Made by a program: the position numbers and the translations under genes
DNA from: Myrica gale
Lineage: Eukaryota; Streptophyta; Magnoliopsida; Fagales; Myricaceae
Assembly (NCBI GenBank): GCA_963930655.1
Contig: OZ005605.1
Span: 24,311,501-24,375,500, forward strand
DNA: 64,000 nt
Reading direction: 5' to 3'
Notes under the pieces: generated by a model
Told to the model about the DNA's origin: nothing
Database searches by the model: none
Seen by the model: only the letters and a program-made list of their open reading frames with translations
Part shown: positions 34,906 to 47,699 of the stretch, in pieces
How positions within the stretch are numbered: the first letter of the stretch is position 1
Layout: each line of letters opens with the position of its first letter

Positions 34906-36489
34906 ATGCATACAAAACGCTTGAAATTGGATATTAGAAGTGATCGCGGACGGATTGACCAGTTACGAGAGACTTCTTATGATACCAGGTGCATAACCCG
35001 ATCCAGATTTTCAAATTCAAAACGAAGGGAAAGCTAAAGTAAAGCCACCATCAATCAGAGCACAAATTAAAGGGAACAACAACCAAAAAGAAAGTAAATT
35101 TGTAGTCTCCTACTCAAATAAATAGATATCTTAAAGACTGATCATAAATATTTCAAGAATGCGACCCGTTTACAAGTGTCCATCAGCAGCCCTCAACAGC
35201 TTAAGGCTCAGCACACTAACCGATCCCCTAATGAACCAATGTCAAATATGCAAGAATCGAAAAAATTAGAAAAAGCAAGTAATGTGTCGACATATCTTGA
35301 GAGAAGAACTGCAACAGAGAGAACATAACTCCTGAAAGACCCCAAAGAGACAAATGTTTGCCGCTAGCAAAATTTATGATCATTTAAAGAGTAAATAGTT
35401 AATAAAGTGATCAAAATGGAACGGCATAGTAAAGAGCGAGAGAGATAGACCTTTTGGAAAGCGTAGACTATAGAGGAGAGGGAGGTCTTCTGAACATATC
35501 GAGAAGACGACAGTTTTTTTTTCTAAATAGAAGACGACAGTTTACAAGTGAAGGTGTAAGCAGACCCATTTCTTGGACGAATGTTCTACAATTATTTCTT
35601 GCTCTAGGGTTTAAAGTGAAGAAAATATATATATATATATATGTTTCGCACTTTATATGGTTTTGGGGTTTTTGAGTTACGAAGCAGACGCGCCATTTCA
35701 CTCTAGCCGTCGTCTGTGTTGTGTCACGGGCGCTCGCGTCGGTGCCCCAATGTTTCTCGTTATTCGCTTGTGTTCGCAATGGTGCCCCTGCATTTCTCAT
35801 TATTCACTTTGTTGACATCTTCTTTTGCTAGCATGGATCAAGGCCCAAGCACAAACTCGACGGGCTCTTTTGGGTTCATCCTTGATACTCCCCGACCTAG
35901 AAACTCATGCCCACCTGACAAAATGTACGCACAAGCTCGACGTTCACGGGATCTCAAGGGTTCATCCGCAATGCTCTAGATGGAGCAGGAAAGAAACCGA
36001 GAAATAACATATCAGTACACTTTTCAATTTGTAATTCAAAATTTGATGAGATATAATATTAATTTCTAATCTTTATTAGACTGTATTTACTTTTAATATT
36101 AGCAAAATTTTGCACATAATTTTGTATTTCAGTCCAAGTTGTTACTACTTTTGGGAAGTATATCGACATTCACCTACTTTGTACTCCTGCTACTGTTTTT
36201 TTTTTTTGGATATAAGGCTCTTCAAAAGTCAATGGTTCATGTGGCTATCACGTCTAGTTATGTTTTTTTTTTCTTTTACCCATTTATTTTCTGTCTCTCT
36301 CTCCATATTTTCATAAAAAATAAAAATAAAATAAAAAACAATAATTGTCAGCCAACAACAATAACGTGTTGCACGTTTTCCTCAACATCAACAGCCAAGG
36401 CAAATACTTTTGTTTACATCTCCTAATCTAGCGCACTACCCCTGCATAGCATATCTTTGAGTGATAAAAGTTTTATTTTCTATTATATT
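34906..36489. other. Intergenic, no supportable gene
   Basis: Contains a repeated AGAAGACGACAGTTT (35503 and 35530 area), an AT microsatellite near 35625-35641, and short frames at 35716-36007 without recognisable content. Confidence 0.35.
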
Positions 36490-36930
36490 AGTATTAGTTA
36501 GCGATCCCGGCTCAGTGAGTCCTTTCTTCCGTGATGAGAGGAAACTACTGTTCTCCTAGTGTACTCAGTTTAGAACTCTAAATTCACAAGTGATATTAGT
36601 CAGAAAAGCAGCTAGTAAGCAAGTCGAGTAAGACAACTATTATTAAGTCGAGCGAGCTTTCGCTAATACTAATCAAAGACGAAAAGCTAAGGTCAGAATT
36701 CACATAGAGATGATAGGCGCTTATCGTGGAGCTCGGTAGTCTCTCTTAAAACCGCTACCGATTCTTGAACAGAAAGCGGTATGCTTGCGAAGACCATTTC
36801 TGGTCTATCCGTGTTAATGAAATCCGTCTTGTCTTCTCGGATTCCAGCTTTTTACTTTTCTTATAAAAAGCTTTGACCTACTCCCTGAGCAGAGATGTAC
36901 GCTTTATACAGGTAGTGGGGTCATGTATAC
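36490..36930. other. Possible organelle-derived (mitochondrial) insertion
   Basis: Base composition changes from the A/T-rich surroundings to balanced, non-coding sequence with phrases such as AAGTCGAGCGAGCTTTCGC and CTCGGTAGTCTCTC that look like plant mitochondrial intergenic DNA. This is pattern recognition only. Confidence 0.35.
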
Positions 36931-38619
36931 TCATGGGATGGTTTTTTTTTGGAGTAATTTGAAAAAATTTCATTGCAGAGTACTCAAAATTTTGAGTATT
37001 AGAGTTAATGAAAAAAATGAGAAGAGAAAGTAAAAAAGTTTATGATAAATAGTAAAAAAAAAAAAAAATCCCCTGCACTAGTACCGACTTGTCGGTATCC
37101 GGCTTCACCGGTGTCGGTACCGGTTTAAGATTTTGTAAAAAAATCCGGTGCTATTCCCGGTTCCCAAAACATTGGGACACCGGGTTTTAATATATATATA
37201 ATGTTTAACCCCTTCTAGCCCCCTCCCGGCCTCCCCAATTTCGCGTTTTCCCCCTGGCCCCCTCACCCCCTATTTCAAGTTTTTCCCCCGGGCCCCCTCC
37301 CTCGTTAACAATTTCACATTTTTTCCCACCGGGCTGAGCCCCCCGCGCAAACCTCATTTCCACATGCCCCTTTGGCCTTTTTTTTACAAAAAAAAAAACA
37401 AAACGAAATCGTTTGTTTGAAACCCTAGACCTCCTTCCCCCATTTGTTCCATCATCTTGTTGTGATGTTCTCTCTAAGTTTATTGATTTTATATTTTATT
37501 ACTTTGGACTTTAAATTATCATCTTATCTTTTAAGATGATCTTTAATTTTATTGATTTTAGATTTTATATTTCATTAGTTTAGATTTTATTGATATGTGA
37601 TTAATTGACCAAAAGAAAAAAATACATTGTGCCAAGTGTGTAAAATGCTAAAAAAAATGACTCAATATTAATATTGGATAACCGAAAACCGCCACTGTTA
37701 AGGTCCGATTTTTGCCTTTTAAAGATGTAGGTGACAATTATTTAAAAACCGGCCTACCCGGTATAGGTGCCGATTTTGGCCAAAACCAGCACCTACACTG
37801 ATGTTGAACAGTCTTGTCCAAGTGCACTTTTAATTATTAAGGCAATACACAAAATCGACACCTACACCGGGGCTGAACAACTCTATCCAAGTGCACTTTG
37901 TGTAAGTATAAATTTGAGATAAATTTTTAGTAGTTGTGAAAAAATAAGAGAGATAATGAAAAAGTGAAAAAGTTAGTAAAAAGTGAAAAAAGTTAGAGAA
38001 AAAGTAAGAGAGAATGAAAAAATAAGTGAAAAAGTATAAAAGTTAGTAAAAAGTGAAAAAAAAAAAATTAGAGAAAAAGTAAGAGAGAGAATGAGAATGT
38101 GAAAAAGTTAAAATTTTAGTGTAAACAAACACTGTCTATCAAATTCCTTAAGGTCTCGTTTGAGCCCCCAATAATTTGGACTCAAAAATTTAGGTTTAAT
38201 AATAAAAAATTCATCACATAATTTTTTATTATTATAACATTTATTAAAAATCTTCTCTCTTCACTTTTTCACCAACTCTCGTAACATATCTTTACTTTAT
38301 AATATTTCTCAAATCCCCGTACCCAAAAATTTTATTCTCAAACATCCCTTAAATAAACAAAGACAATCAATCATATTTAAATTCAGGATAATGCAGATAT
38401 CAAAACAATGATTGCAAGTTTAATAGTTTAATTTCCAAATAATAATAATAATATTTTATGTTGGGTTAATAATAACAGTGCTACATTTTAATAAATTTAA
38501 GGCAGCACGTGAATGTGATACAATTTTCGCCTCATAAACTTCATATCCCATTATATCTATTCAGTATATTTTAACATAACTGTTATTGCTTATATTCTTT
38601 CAATGTAAAGTAAAAAAAA
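36931..38619. mobile_element. Transposon-derived intergenic sequence
   Basis: 37080-37200 and 37740-37900 carry related CCGGT/ACCGG-rich and CCAAGTGCACTTT-containing stretches (the last twice, at about 37820 and 37890), which look like ends or subterminal repeats of a non-autonomous element. 37910-38160 is a run of AAAAAGTGAAAAA-type simple repeats. No gene. Confidence 0.35.
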
Positions 38620-38813
38620 GTAAAAATAATGTTTATCTATGTAATTTATGTGAAAATTAAATAAATTTTTAAATTTTAAAAATTATCAAATTAATTGAAA
38701 ACATTCACATTTGAAAAAGTTACACATTAAAAATTAATTTGATAAATTAAAAAAATAAAAAACTTATTTAATTGTAACGCAAATTACATGTAACAACATT
38801 GTATTTATCCCTA
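38620..38813. mobile_element. Palindromic MITE in the FAX1 promoter
   Basis: The left arm (AATGTTTATCTATGTAATTT, then AATTAAATAAATTT) and right arm (reverse complement of AATGTTGTTACATGTAATTT, then AATTAAATAAGTTT) pair over nearly the whole length. It ends about 125 bases before the FAX1 start codon. Confidence 0.6.
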
Positions 38814-38872
38814 AAAAAACCCCGAAAAAATAGAGAAACGAAATAACCGACAGAAAAACCGTGGAACCGTTT

Positions 38873-38893
38873 TTTCTCTCTCTCTCTCTCTCG
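38873..38893 (+). promoter_or_regulatory. CT-repeat in FAX1 5' leader
   Basis: A (TC)n run about 45-65 bases before the FAX1 ATG, a common feature of plant leaders and core promoters (Y patch). Confidence 0.5.
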
Positions 38894-38936
38894 CCGCTCC
38901 TCAAGCACGCACAGACACACAGAGAATCATAGAGCC

Positions 38937-41812
38937 ATGGTTGCGATGATTTCTCAGCTTTCGTCCTCCTCTGCGGTCAACCGCAGTCTGAAGTTACAGA
39001 GGTTGTCATTTCCAAGCCCATCACCGCGCTCAAAGGTATTTCTCTAAGCTCCCCACAACTAATCAAGATAATCGAGCCATACGCAAGGAAAAATTGGAAA
39101 GAAAAAAGAAAACACTAGAATTAACTGTTTTTTTTTTTATGTTGAGGTGGTTTTCTGAATAGCCTTCGAATTCGACCTTGATTGAGTCAAATTTGGATAC
39201 AGCGGCTTCGTTTGGGTCTATTCTCATAGTTTTCGTATTCTGGTTGCAAAAAGTTCCAATTTTTTTCCCGATTCAGTTTCGTTGAGATTCGAGAATTTCC
39301 GGCCATTTTTAATGGATTATGGGTCTACCGCAAATTTAATTTGAGTTAAATCTTTGGGCTGGCTTGGATTAGAATATTAATTATGTGCGATTTGATCGGA
39401 GTCCCGGGGTTTTGTATTTGAGAAAGCTTGTAATTTGGTTCCTCAAGCATATTCCTTGTTGATACTTTTTGCTGGTGGTGTTTGATATGGTTTGCCGCGT
39501 TTCATTTGGTTGCTTGTATTGGGAGTTTTCAGTTATTATTATGTCAGCGATGGGACGCTGCAATCTGGTGTGTGGTTAAGAGAATAGTCACTTGACATCG
39601 TCTCCTGGTACTTTGGAAGGTTTATTCTGATTGGTCCCTTTTTGAAGTTGAGGTTTCCATTTCCATCTTAAGTTCTTGCATTTTCTGTCTCCCCGTGCTC
39701 TCTCTCTATATATATATTAAACGCTTTTTCGTAGCTGCTAATGTAAAAACGATGTTGTTTAATGTATTTAGAAAAAATTCGTACCAGGTATTATTGGTGA
39801 TAATAGTTCGTGTACTTCAATATGCTTATATCTATTGCTTTCAGTTTGCTAAAAGGTTGGACCGGTTAATGTCTGTTATTAGAGAACTGTAGCCTGGAAG
39901 AATCACTGGAGTTCATGAAAACTAAAAAACTTTTACGATCTAGTTTACAGTTTTTATGCGCATAGAAGGTCGTGGGACGGATGCTTCCAGTTCTGAGAGT
40001 AAGGCTAGACTAAGCTATACAGCTGATGCATCAAAATCACCAGAAGATGGTGCTGGAAAGTCAGGAAGGGGTGAGCCAGTGCAGGAAAATGGTGGGGTCC
40101 AGCAAAAAAGGGCAGCCAAGATTCATGATTTTTGTTTCGGCATTCCCTACGGTGAGTGTGCATCGACTCTGTTAGCACCACTCCCTTGTACACTTATCTG
40201 CATCAAGGAGAATTGGTAGATGACACGCACTTTCATACATCATACTTAATGAACGAGACTCTTTCTGAAAGCGAATAGTTAAATGAATAAAACATTGTAG
40301 AGATCTCCTGGGAAGTCCTTGTGTCAGGTCTTCCTTAAGCCAGAAAAAGGACTTAAAGAATAAGTAAGACCATGGAGCAAAAAACTTCCAATGTATAGGT
40401 TAGCTATTAGGAATGAGATATTTCCTAGATGGATTAGAGCTTTTAGGTAGCCCCATGGGGTTCACATGAGGATTGGAAGGCTTGTGTAATATTACATTCG
40501 TGTATAATCAAAGTTGTTACCTAATGGCCTGTCCCTTCCGGTCTTGATTCTATTAAACTTTTGGTATCTTAGGAAAAGAAAAAGAAAAGAAAAACTCTAT
40601 TAGGTATCTTTCAAGCAACCCTTGGCCTTGTATCAGCACGGGCTACTAGGCTAGTATAACCAAATAATGCAAAATTGATGACAGGGAGGATAAGTTGCAA
40701 AGTAATTTACTCTGAAAGAATTGTTTTTTTTTCTTTGTTTGCATGCTTACTTTTGTGGGCTCGATCCATGTGGACATGGTTAATGGTTTGGACGACATGG
40801 TAACAAACTTAAATCCTGCAAATGTAAAAAATAGAATAATTTGGTTCGGTACAAGCTTGTTCGTGGTTGGTCCTTAGCCAAAGCAGTCTTATTATTGCAG
40901 TGGTTTAGTTCAGACATGAGTATGTCAGATCACTTGTGTTCCCTGCAAGTCGGTTCACTTCTCTTATAAAAAAAAAAGAAGTCGGTTCACTTCTGTGCGA
41001 CTGCTGATGATAACCAACATTGCTGTACAAGTACCTGGCAATATATGTTTTTCCTTCAGAATAATTTTGGTGTCTTTTCTATCAGTTGAAGACTAACTAG
41101 TGCAAACTTTTTAACTACAGGTGGACTGGTTTTAAGTGGTGGACTTCTTGGCTTTGTTCTTTCAAGAAATCCTGCAACTCTGAGCTCCGGCGTGCTCTTC
41201 GGAGGTGCTTTGCTAGCTCTGAGTACCTTTAGCTTAAAGATTTGGAGGCAAGGAAAATCCAGTGTGCCATTCATCCTAGGACAAGCAGGTTCTGATTTTT
41301 ATTCTCACATAGGGGACATTTTTGAGTTGTGCACTATTTTCTGCTATTGTATATATTTCTGAGTTTAAAAATTCACTTTTAATTTCTCTGGAGATCATCC
41401 TGTACTAAATATGCTTATACCTTCAAAATTTGCAGCACTGGCAGCGGCCCTTCTTTGGAAGAACTACCAGACCTATTCATTGGTAAAACACCAAACAGAA
41501 AATTCTTCTTACTCATTGGACAGTTTAGTCGTTTCTAACTCTATTATGGTACTGTGTGTGCAGACGAAGAAAGCATTTCCACCAGGTTTCTACGCTGCTA
41601 TTAGGTATTTCAATATCTGACTGCCAATGCTTCTTTTAAGTTTCATTTTTTTTATAAGAGAGTTGATTTTCAAGATTCTGGTCTCTTTTTTGTTTTTTTC
41701 GTTTTCCTCCGACCTTCAAAGTGCTGCAATGCTATGCTTCTATTCATATGTGCTGATCTCGGGAGGAAACCCACCACCAAAGAAGTTGAAGTCATCTCCA
41801 AGTGTTTCCTGA
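38937..41812 (+). CDS. FAX1: FATTY ACID EXPORT 1-type protein, chloroplast envelope (Tmem_14 family)
   Basis: Proposed exons are 38937-39035, 39944-40151, 41121-41288, 41436-41482, 41564-41604 and 41722-41812, giving 217 residues with all GT-AG junctions in phase. The N-terminus (MVAMISQLSSSSAVNRSLKL) is Ser/Arg-rich and acid-poor, as in plastid transit peptides. A variable acidic linker (GRGTDASSSESK onward) leads to the Tmem_14 domain: AAKIHDFCFGIPYGGLVLSG, then glycine-rich membrane helices (SSGVLFGGALLALS, VPFILGQAALAAALLW), FPPGFYAAI and MLCFYSYVLISGGNPPPKK. FAX1 of the inner envelope mediates export of free fatty acids from the plastid. The last four exons are certain. The acceptor of exon 2 (TCTAG at 39943) is the least certain, and a small extra exon could exist in the 908-base first intron. 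A CT-rich leader precedes the ATG. Confidence 0.9.
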
Positions 41813-42355
41813 TGATTAGAAAACAAAGGCCAGGCTTCTTTTGATCGAATGTTGTGCTGAATTTGTAGGAATGAAGAAGGCTCTCAAGTTGCTTGTACTG
41901 GCAGAAAATAGTTTTCAAGTATGAGTTGAGCTAGTGTGTATGTTTTTCTCTCTTTTGTCTAGTATAACTGTTTCTTCCTGTAAAAGGTGGGCGGATATGT
42001 TTTCCTAGGCTGTTATGCCACAGATGTGAATCACCTAGTTTTGTGGGTCAATATATTGATGTGCCTTCTGCGTTCATTTAAAAAACCATTTGCTGCTTAG
42101 AAGTATTATGGTACTACCCAGCAGGGGTCACCGGCGGGCTGGTTTTTATTAACTTGAAGATAAGACGTAAGGAATTGAATTTAGAAAGCCTCGGCAACAA
42201 ATATAGAAGCATGCACTATAATTGTCATCCCATTGGCAAAGGGTTATTCTAGGCAGTACTATTTCTGTTCCTCAATATGAAACAACTTGCAAATAATTTT
42301 CTATAAAACATTCGGGGATTCGAAATATATGTTGCTTGCTTGCTTAGTGCGAACT

Positions 42356-42694
42356 AGGGGTGGGCAAACCGGGTTCAGGTTTGTGCTGCCCCGAACCCGA
42401 AAATTCGGGTTTGAAAATTTTAAACCCGAACCCGCATAAACCCGAAAAAATTGGGTCGGAAACGAGTCGGTCCTGTTCGGGTCGTCGTGTCACGGGTTTT
42501 GACCCCTCCGGTCTCATTTGAGGGCATTAGATTTTCGGGGTCATGTCGGGTTCGGGTTATAGGTCGGGTTTGTTACTATACCCGAACCCGAAAATCGGTT
42601 TTTCTTAACACACAGACCCGAGCTCGTTTAAACCCGCCCCGATCGGGTCAGAAACGGGTCGGGTCGGTTCGGTTCGGGTTTTCCCCGCCCCTAT
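42356..42694. mobile_element. hAT-type MITE downstream of FAX1, 8-bp TSD
   Basis: Ends AGGGGTGGGCAAAC and, inverted, AGGGGCGGGGAAAAC. Identical 8-bp flanks TGCGAACT at 42348-42355 and 42695-42702, the size expected for hAT insertions. The interior is built from many inverted CGGGTTCGGG/CCCGAACCCG units. No transposase. Confidence 0.85.
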
Positions 42695-42702
42695 TGCGAA
42701 CT

Positions 42703-43308
42703 GCCTATGGCCTCTTGGGGCTTAGTCGTGGACACCAAACCAACTATTTCGATGTCCAGCTCTTACTGGGCCTCCCTAAGCACTGGAGCAAAAGGTCCGA
42801 GGAATTGTTGGCGACCTCAAAACTGTTGGTTTCGTACCAACTAACAGCTTTCGTTTGTTCCTTTGTTTTTTTTTATTTTTTCTCCGGCTTTTCCAAACCG
42901 TTCCTGTCATGTAAAACTTCATAAGCCTAAACTCTTCACAAGCGGAACCTTTAGTTCAAGGGGTGGGAAGAACACTTAGAAGGTAACTTTTGCACATTTT
43001 TCATCTGATTAACAAGGTGGTGTTTTGTGTCGCACTTTTCTCTGTTGTTTGGTTCAGGATGACTATAGGCTCAGACCTTCCTTAGATGTTGACCACCCTC
43101 TAAGGGAGGAGGAAAAACAGGACGTGCATGCCGTCTGGTTGCTATTTACAGTTTACTTTCCACATCTTACGTCTGATCGGCCTCATCCTAAACAGAGAGG
43201 ACTCCCTTTTAGTTATCTAGTACTCCTTTTCTTTTATAAGAAAAGATGCGTTAAAATAGGAAAGGGGGCTCAAAAACAGAGTCTGCTTCCAAAACAGACA
43301 CCGGTAAA
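42703..43308. other. Intergenic; no intact gene
   Basis: A 137-codon plus-strand frame (43025-43438) lies antisense to the LINE RNase H relic and is probably fortuitous. Confidence 0.35.
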
Positions 43309-43446
43309 ACATCTAAAGGGAGAGCACCAAAAAACTTGGTTCTCGCAGTCCAAGCAGCCAGGTGGTGAGCCATCTGGTTCTGCCTTCGGGGGCCCCAAGA
43401 AAAGCTCCATTCACTCTCTCTCCCCAAGAGATCCTTGATTTGACAG
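43309..43446 (-). pseudogene. LINE-type RNase H C-terminal relic
   Basis: The minus strand reads IKDLLGRESEWSFSWGPRRQ, then NQMAHHLAAWTART. The pattern F.W.PR..N..AH.LA is the C-terminal part of plant non-LTR RNase H domains. Only some 45 codons remain recognisable. Confidence 0.6.
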
Positions 43447-43489
43447 ATGTGAATGTGCAGGGTGATATAATTTGATAAACAATGCATAA

Positions 43490-43800
43490 TTGAAATATAG
43501 TGGAGAAAGTAGAAAGAGTAAGGAGAGATAGAGATTTAAGTGGTTCGGTTTAGAAGACCTACATCTATTGTAAAAGTCATCTACGACCGTTTTTGTATTA
43601 TAAATCTATATATATTACAAATTAAGTTGAAATCTCTATTTATAGAAACAATACAAAACATGATAGAATAATATTCCTATATTTAAAATTTGAAACTTTG
43701 AATCTTGATAACGATTTGATATCGTCATAACCATAATATCATATCAAATCTTAATATTAATAGGATATTATCTCCACAGGGTGTAAGAAAATCATGTTCA
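43490..43800 (-). mobile_element. Copia-like LTR remnant
   Basis: Contains TTTAAGTGGTTCGG and a run of short A/T-rich direct motifs (AAATCTATATATATTACAAATT, split here by eye) typical of low-complexity plant LTRs. Ends not defined. Confidence 0.35.
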
Positions 43801-45010
43801 TTCACAGCTCTACTCTCGCAGAGAGTTGTCTACTACATTTACTGTGATGCTTTCTCCCATGTTGTGTGGCTTCTTAATATCTTCGACTATGAGAGTTTTA
43901 CGCTCACAAATCTTCAGCTAGATCTGCCAGTACCGAACTAAATTATCATCCACTCTGGAACCTTTTAATTGAAGGACAGTGAAGATCTAGCCACTTAGTA
44001 GCATCCTTCAAACAGGAGTGAACATAACGTCATAGTATGAGATCATTTCCAATGTGCGTAAATCCCATCACCCATCTCTCTTTCAAAAAAGCTAGTACTG
44101 GTACTGGTGGATATTGGATTAGCCACGTAATAAGGTTTATGGCCTGAATTCCTTGTATGATCGTCGAAATGATAGTGTGATGTAAAGTTTGAACATGAAA
44201 ATATCACTGGGAGTAATTGATAGGTATCATTCAAAGATTGGCAAAATATTGCATTTTTGAATAGGGAGAGTTGCAGATTCAATCTATGAGTGATCCCACT
44301 AGTTAAAGCGCAAGTGGATTGAGTCATAAGTCAGTGTTTCCCATGTGGCGAAGTGCCAAGGCCATGTCTCTCGGGGCCAGACAACTCGAGAAGAGACACT
44401 TGCACTTCGTCTTAGAGTTTATGCCAGGGATCCCCTACCCGGAATGCTATAGGGCTACGCAGCAACTCATGAAATTACCTACCTCATTTACAAGTGCTCT
44501 CACCTTTTAGATCAAGTCCCTTCATCTTTGTGAAAATAACTCTACACAATGCAGTCATTGGGTGTGACTTTCTGTGCACCGTGCACGAATTGGTTGAAAC
44601 CTAATCAGATTCCTCCACATCCATTCTTTTCTTTTGGCACTTTTCGCAAGTCTTGTCATGTTCTCCACCGATTGAGAATCCGAGAGGATTATTTCCGTGA
44701 TCTAATTTCGCAACTCGTGTATGTTTTTCAATCTGTAAACATCTTTATGACTTTTTAATGATCTCTAGGCAAAAGGGAAAAAATAAATATATAAAGGATA
44801 CAGAATAAGTACATTAAGCTGTGGACTTAGAAGTTTGGGGTTGAATTTGGTGGGAACTTTGGGTGTTGAGATATATGAGGGCAAATTATACGGTTTTATA
44901 TTGGAAGAGAGCCATAAACGTAACAAGTTATATATTAATGGTATAAAATAGAATGCTAAACCATCTATGGCTATTTGGTCTTCCTTCCTCAACGGTTCCT
45001 TTTCTTGATC
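43801..45010. other. Intergenic, nothing recognised
   Basis: Only short frames on either strand. No repeat structure or motif could be supported. Confidence 0.35.
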
Positions 45011-45026
45011 AAATCAAGTTCGTACT

Positions 45027-45234
45027 ATAGTCTAGTGGTTAAAGCTTGGACTGTGATAGTATGCTTAATTTTTCTAAGCTCCAAGTTCAAAACTTCATAA
45101 GTGTTACCAATCATTCGAGGTCATTCTTAGGATCTTTATTCTAATAATTGCCCGGTTTATATGAGACAGGACAACACAAACTCCGAGATTAGTAGAAATG
45201 TACTTAAGCTAGATTTAACATGACCTAATTAAAA
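45027..45234 (+). mobile_element. tRNA-derived SINE with 16-bp TSD
   Basis: The head ATAGTCTAGTGGTTAAAGC (box A) is followed after about 55 bases by CCAAGTTCAAAACTTC (box B-like). The element ends in an A-run. Flanking 16-mers AAATCAAGTTCGTACT (45011-45026) and AAATCAAGTTTGTACT (45235-45250) differ at one base. Confidence 0.8.
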
Positions 45235-45250
45235 AAATCAAGTTTGTACT

Positions 45251-47687
45251 TCTTTCTTTTCTTTCCTTTCCTTTCTTCCATTGTTACCTTTTTAAAAGTG
45301 TCCTATATGAATGTGACCCCAGAAGAAAAAAAGATACAGAAAAGATTTGGCTAAGATATGCCGTTTGGAGGAATGATCATTAATAGTGCTTGAGTTTTAC
45401 AACACTAAAGGCAGCCCTTTCTTATGAGTCAGGCGTTTTTAGGTCTCATCTCTATTCTATAGACTCCGTGCTTTATTTCGCAGTCAGGTTTTCCATTTGC
45501 TTGGAATCCAGGGCCCATTTGCCCCCATTTGAGTTCAAAGTTTCTGGACTCGAATTGAAAGGGAGTAGCACCATGGCTGTAATTTTCTGGTCATTGGGTC
45601 TAAACCTAATCAATCTCTAGGTAGCACATGGATCTCCTAATGCCAAATGGCGTGGCAAGATAGTGACAGATCAATATTAAACGTACAAGCATGTTGCATA
45701 GAGAGAGAGAGAGAGAGAGAGAGCTTTTTTTGGTGAAGAAGACTGAAGAAGAAGCATTCCAATGAAAAAAATATTTCTGCAGAACCAGCATGCTCTCGAA
45801 AGTCTTTCTGCCTGGACTTCACGTGGTACTATTATGATAATGACCTCGCCCCTCTCTCTCTCTCTCTCTCTGCGCACCAACGCAGATTCACTCACAACTC
45901 CTCCACCAAAACCCTTCCTGTGTGAAAAGTCTAAGTAGGTGAGCTACGTTTGTACTTAGCAATATCTGCTTGCAAGATTTTGTGCCGAAGTGGTCAAGAG
46001 AATGACAGATCAGTAGCATCTCCTCTTTGGCCCTGGGCTAGACCAGTAGTCACCGTTATTAGTATAAGGCATTTTCTAGCCATCTCAGTGCAGAAGAGAT
46101 GGCAGCAACCAAAAGTCACTTGATAACAATCACACACGGTTCACGAGTGGCATCCCTTCTAGTTGCTTTAGCTTCGCCTTCTTCCATGGCATCCTTTTTG
46201 GGGCCAACAAGATGGAGAATGATTGTTTGTAAAGATCAACTCAAAGGGATATATGAGTGCCCAACATCTGCAATTTTCCATTGATGCTGGACCCCTACCA
46301 ATCTTAAGACTCGACATTGGAAATCCCCCCCCCCCCCCCCCAACCCATTTTCGACGAACATAATCATCAAGACCCTTTGGTTCCCATAACAATGATTTGT
46401 TCAAACCCTTATGATTATTGACAACTGCAGTTATGCGATACCTTTTTGCTTTCTTTTCCCCAATGATGTTTATACAATCATCAGTCATAGGAAAAAAAAA
46501 AAGCCCTCAATAAACCTCCACGAAAAACATATAGAATACAATGAACCACTAAAGATATTGGCCGTTCTACTGGTTATGTATTGGTCTAGCTTAGGAGGCC
46601 AATTACTTGATTATTATTTTGAAATATTGTACCCTCTATAGTGAATCATACATATACATATATCAATTATCAACTATATATATATATCTTCAAACCGTTG
46701 GCCATTTGTCAAGTGAGTTAGACAGCATCATGATTCCTCAACCTGCCAGCTTAATTAGTGCAACTCAGAAAATTACAACCCTCATCTTTTCCTTACCCTT
46801 TCTGGTGACCATTGTATTGGCGCCTATGTCATGCTTTATCATATATATATTATTATTTTGACTTACCGTAGCAGTGACATATAATTATCGTTGCCTATGT
46901 ACTGAGATCAAATGTCATGCTTACACCATTGTTCTTATACGCTCGCTTTCAGTATTGGTAAACTTTCTACAACATTATATGTGTGGGTGGGTGAAAATAA
47001 AAAATATGTATGATATTAGAGCTTTCTTCCCTTTTGCTTCCTTCTTATTTTCCTAGGGTTTATATTTATAGGGTTTATTTCAAAAGAGAAAAAAATAATA
47101 CCCACTTATTGCTAGAATTTTCTTTTGGGTACTAAAAACCTATAGCCTATAGGATGTCGACGGTAATAATAAGACTCCCCCCGCCCAGGACAGAATGGGC
47201 CTACGTTTCTGCACCGACCTAGCCACATGGGCCATTTTTCAGACTTGCTTTGGTTGTACAAGGGGACTGATCCCCCTAACATTGTTTTCATTTTCTTTTT
47301 CCTTTCAGTTTTCATGTTTTGACTAAAAAAGAAAAAAATAAAAAGAATGTCTTCCCAAAGTAATGTACTGTAAAGTTTTCCGAGTAAAGTGGTGTTGAAT
47401 CAATATAGGCAATATCAGGCCGTCAATTTAAGGTTTTATGTAATTTTGAATGGATGGACTAAAGACAAGATAAGTAATCATTATAAAAAGGTGATTTTGA
47501 TTGGATTAGGATTTTCTTTGATTTTTTATCAAGCAATTCGAAGAGAAATAGACATAATATGGACTTCATCCAAGAGTTCATGTTACTCAAAACTTTACAT
47601 GGGCAATTAGTAGTGTTTGTGTGCCAAAATTTTGGGGTGGTCGGAATTTTAGAGTATAAGAGTTGGTGAAGAAAGAGAATATTTGAA
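45251..47687. other. Intergenic with simple repeats, no supportable gene
   Basis: Simple repeats are (GA)n at about 45700-45722, (CT)n at 45852-45872 and a C-run at about 46325-46342. A frame at 46168-46488 (-) crosses the C-run and is not convincing. Confidence 0.4.
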
Positions 47688-47699
47688 TTAATTTTGTAT

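Noticed and set aside
43025..43438. 137-codon plus-strand open frame
   Set aside because: Antisense to a recognisable LINE RNase H relic; the frame is a shadow.
46168..46488. 106-codon minus-strand open frame with a Gly run
   Set aside because: The Gly run comes from a C-homopolymer prone to length errors; no domain or start context supports a gene.
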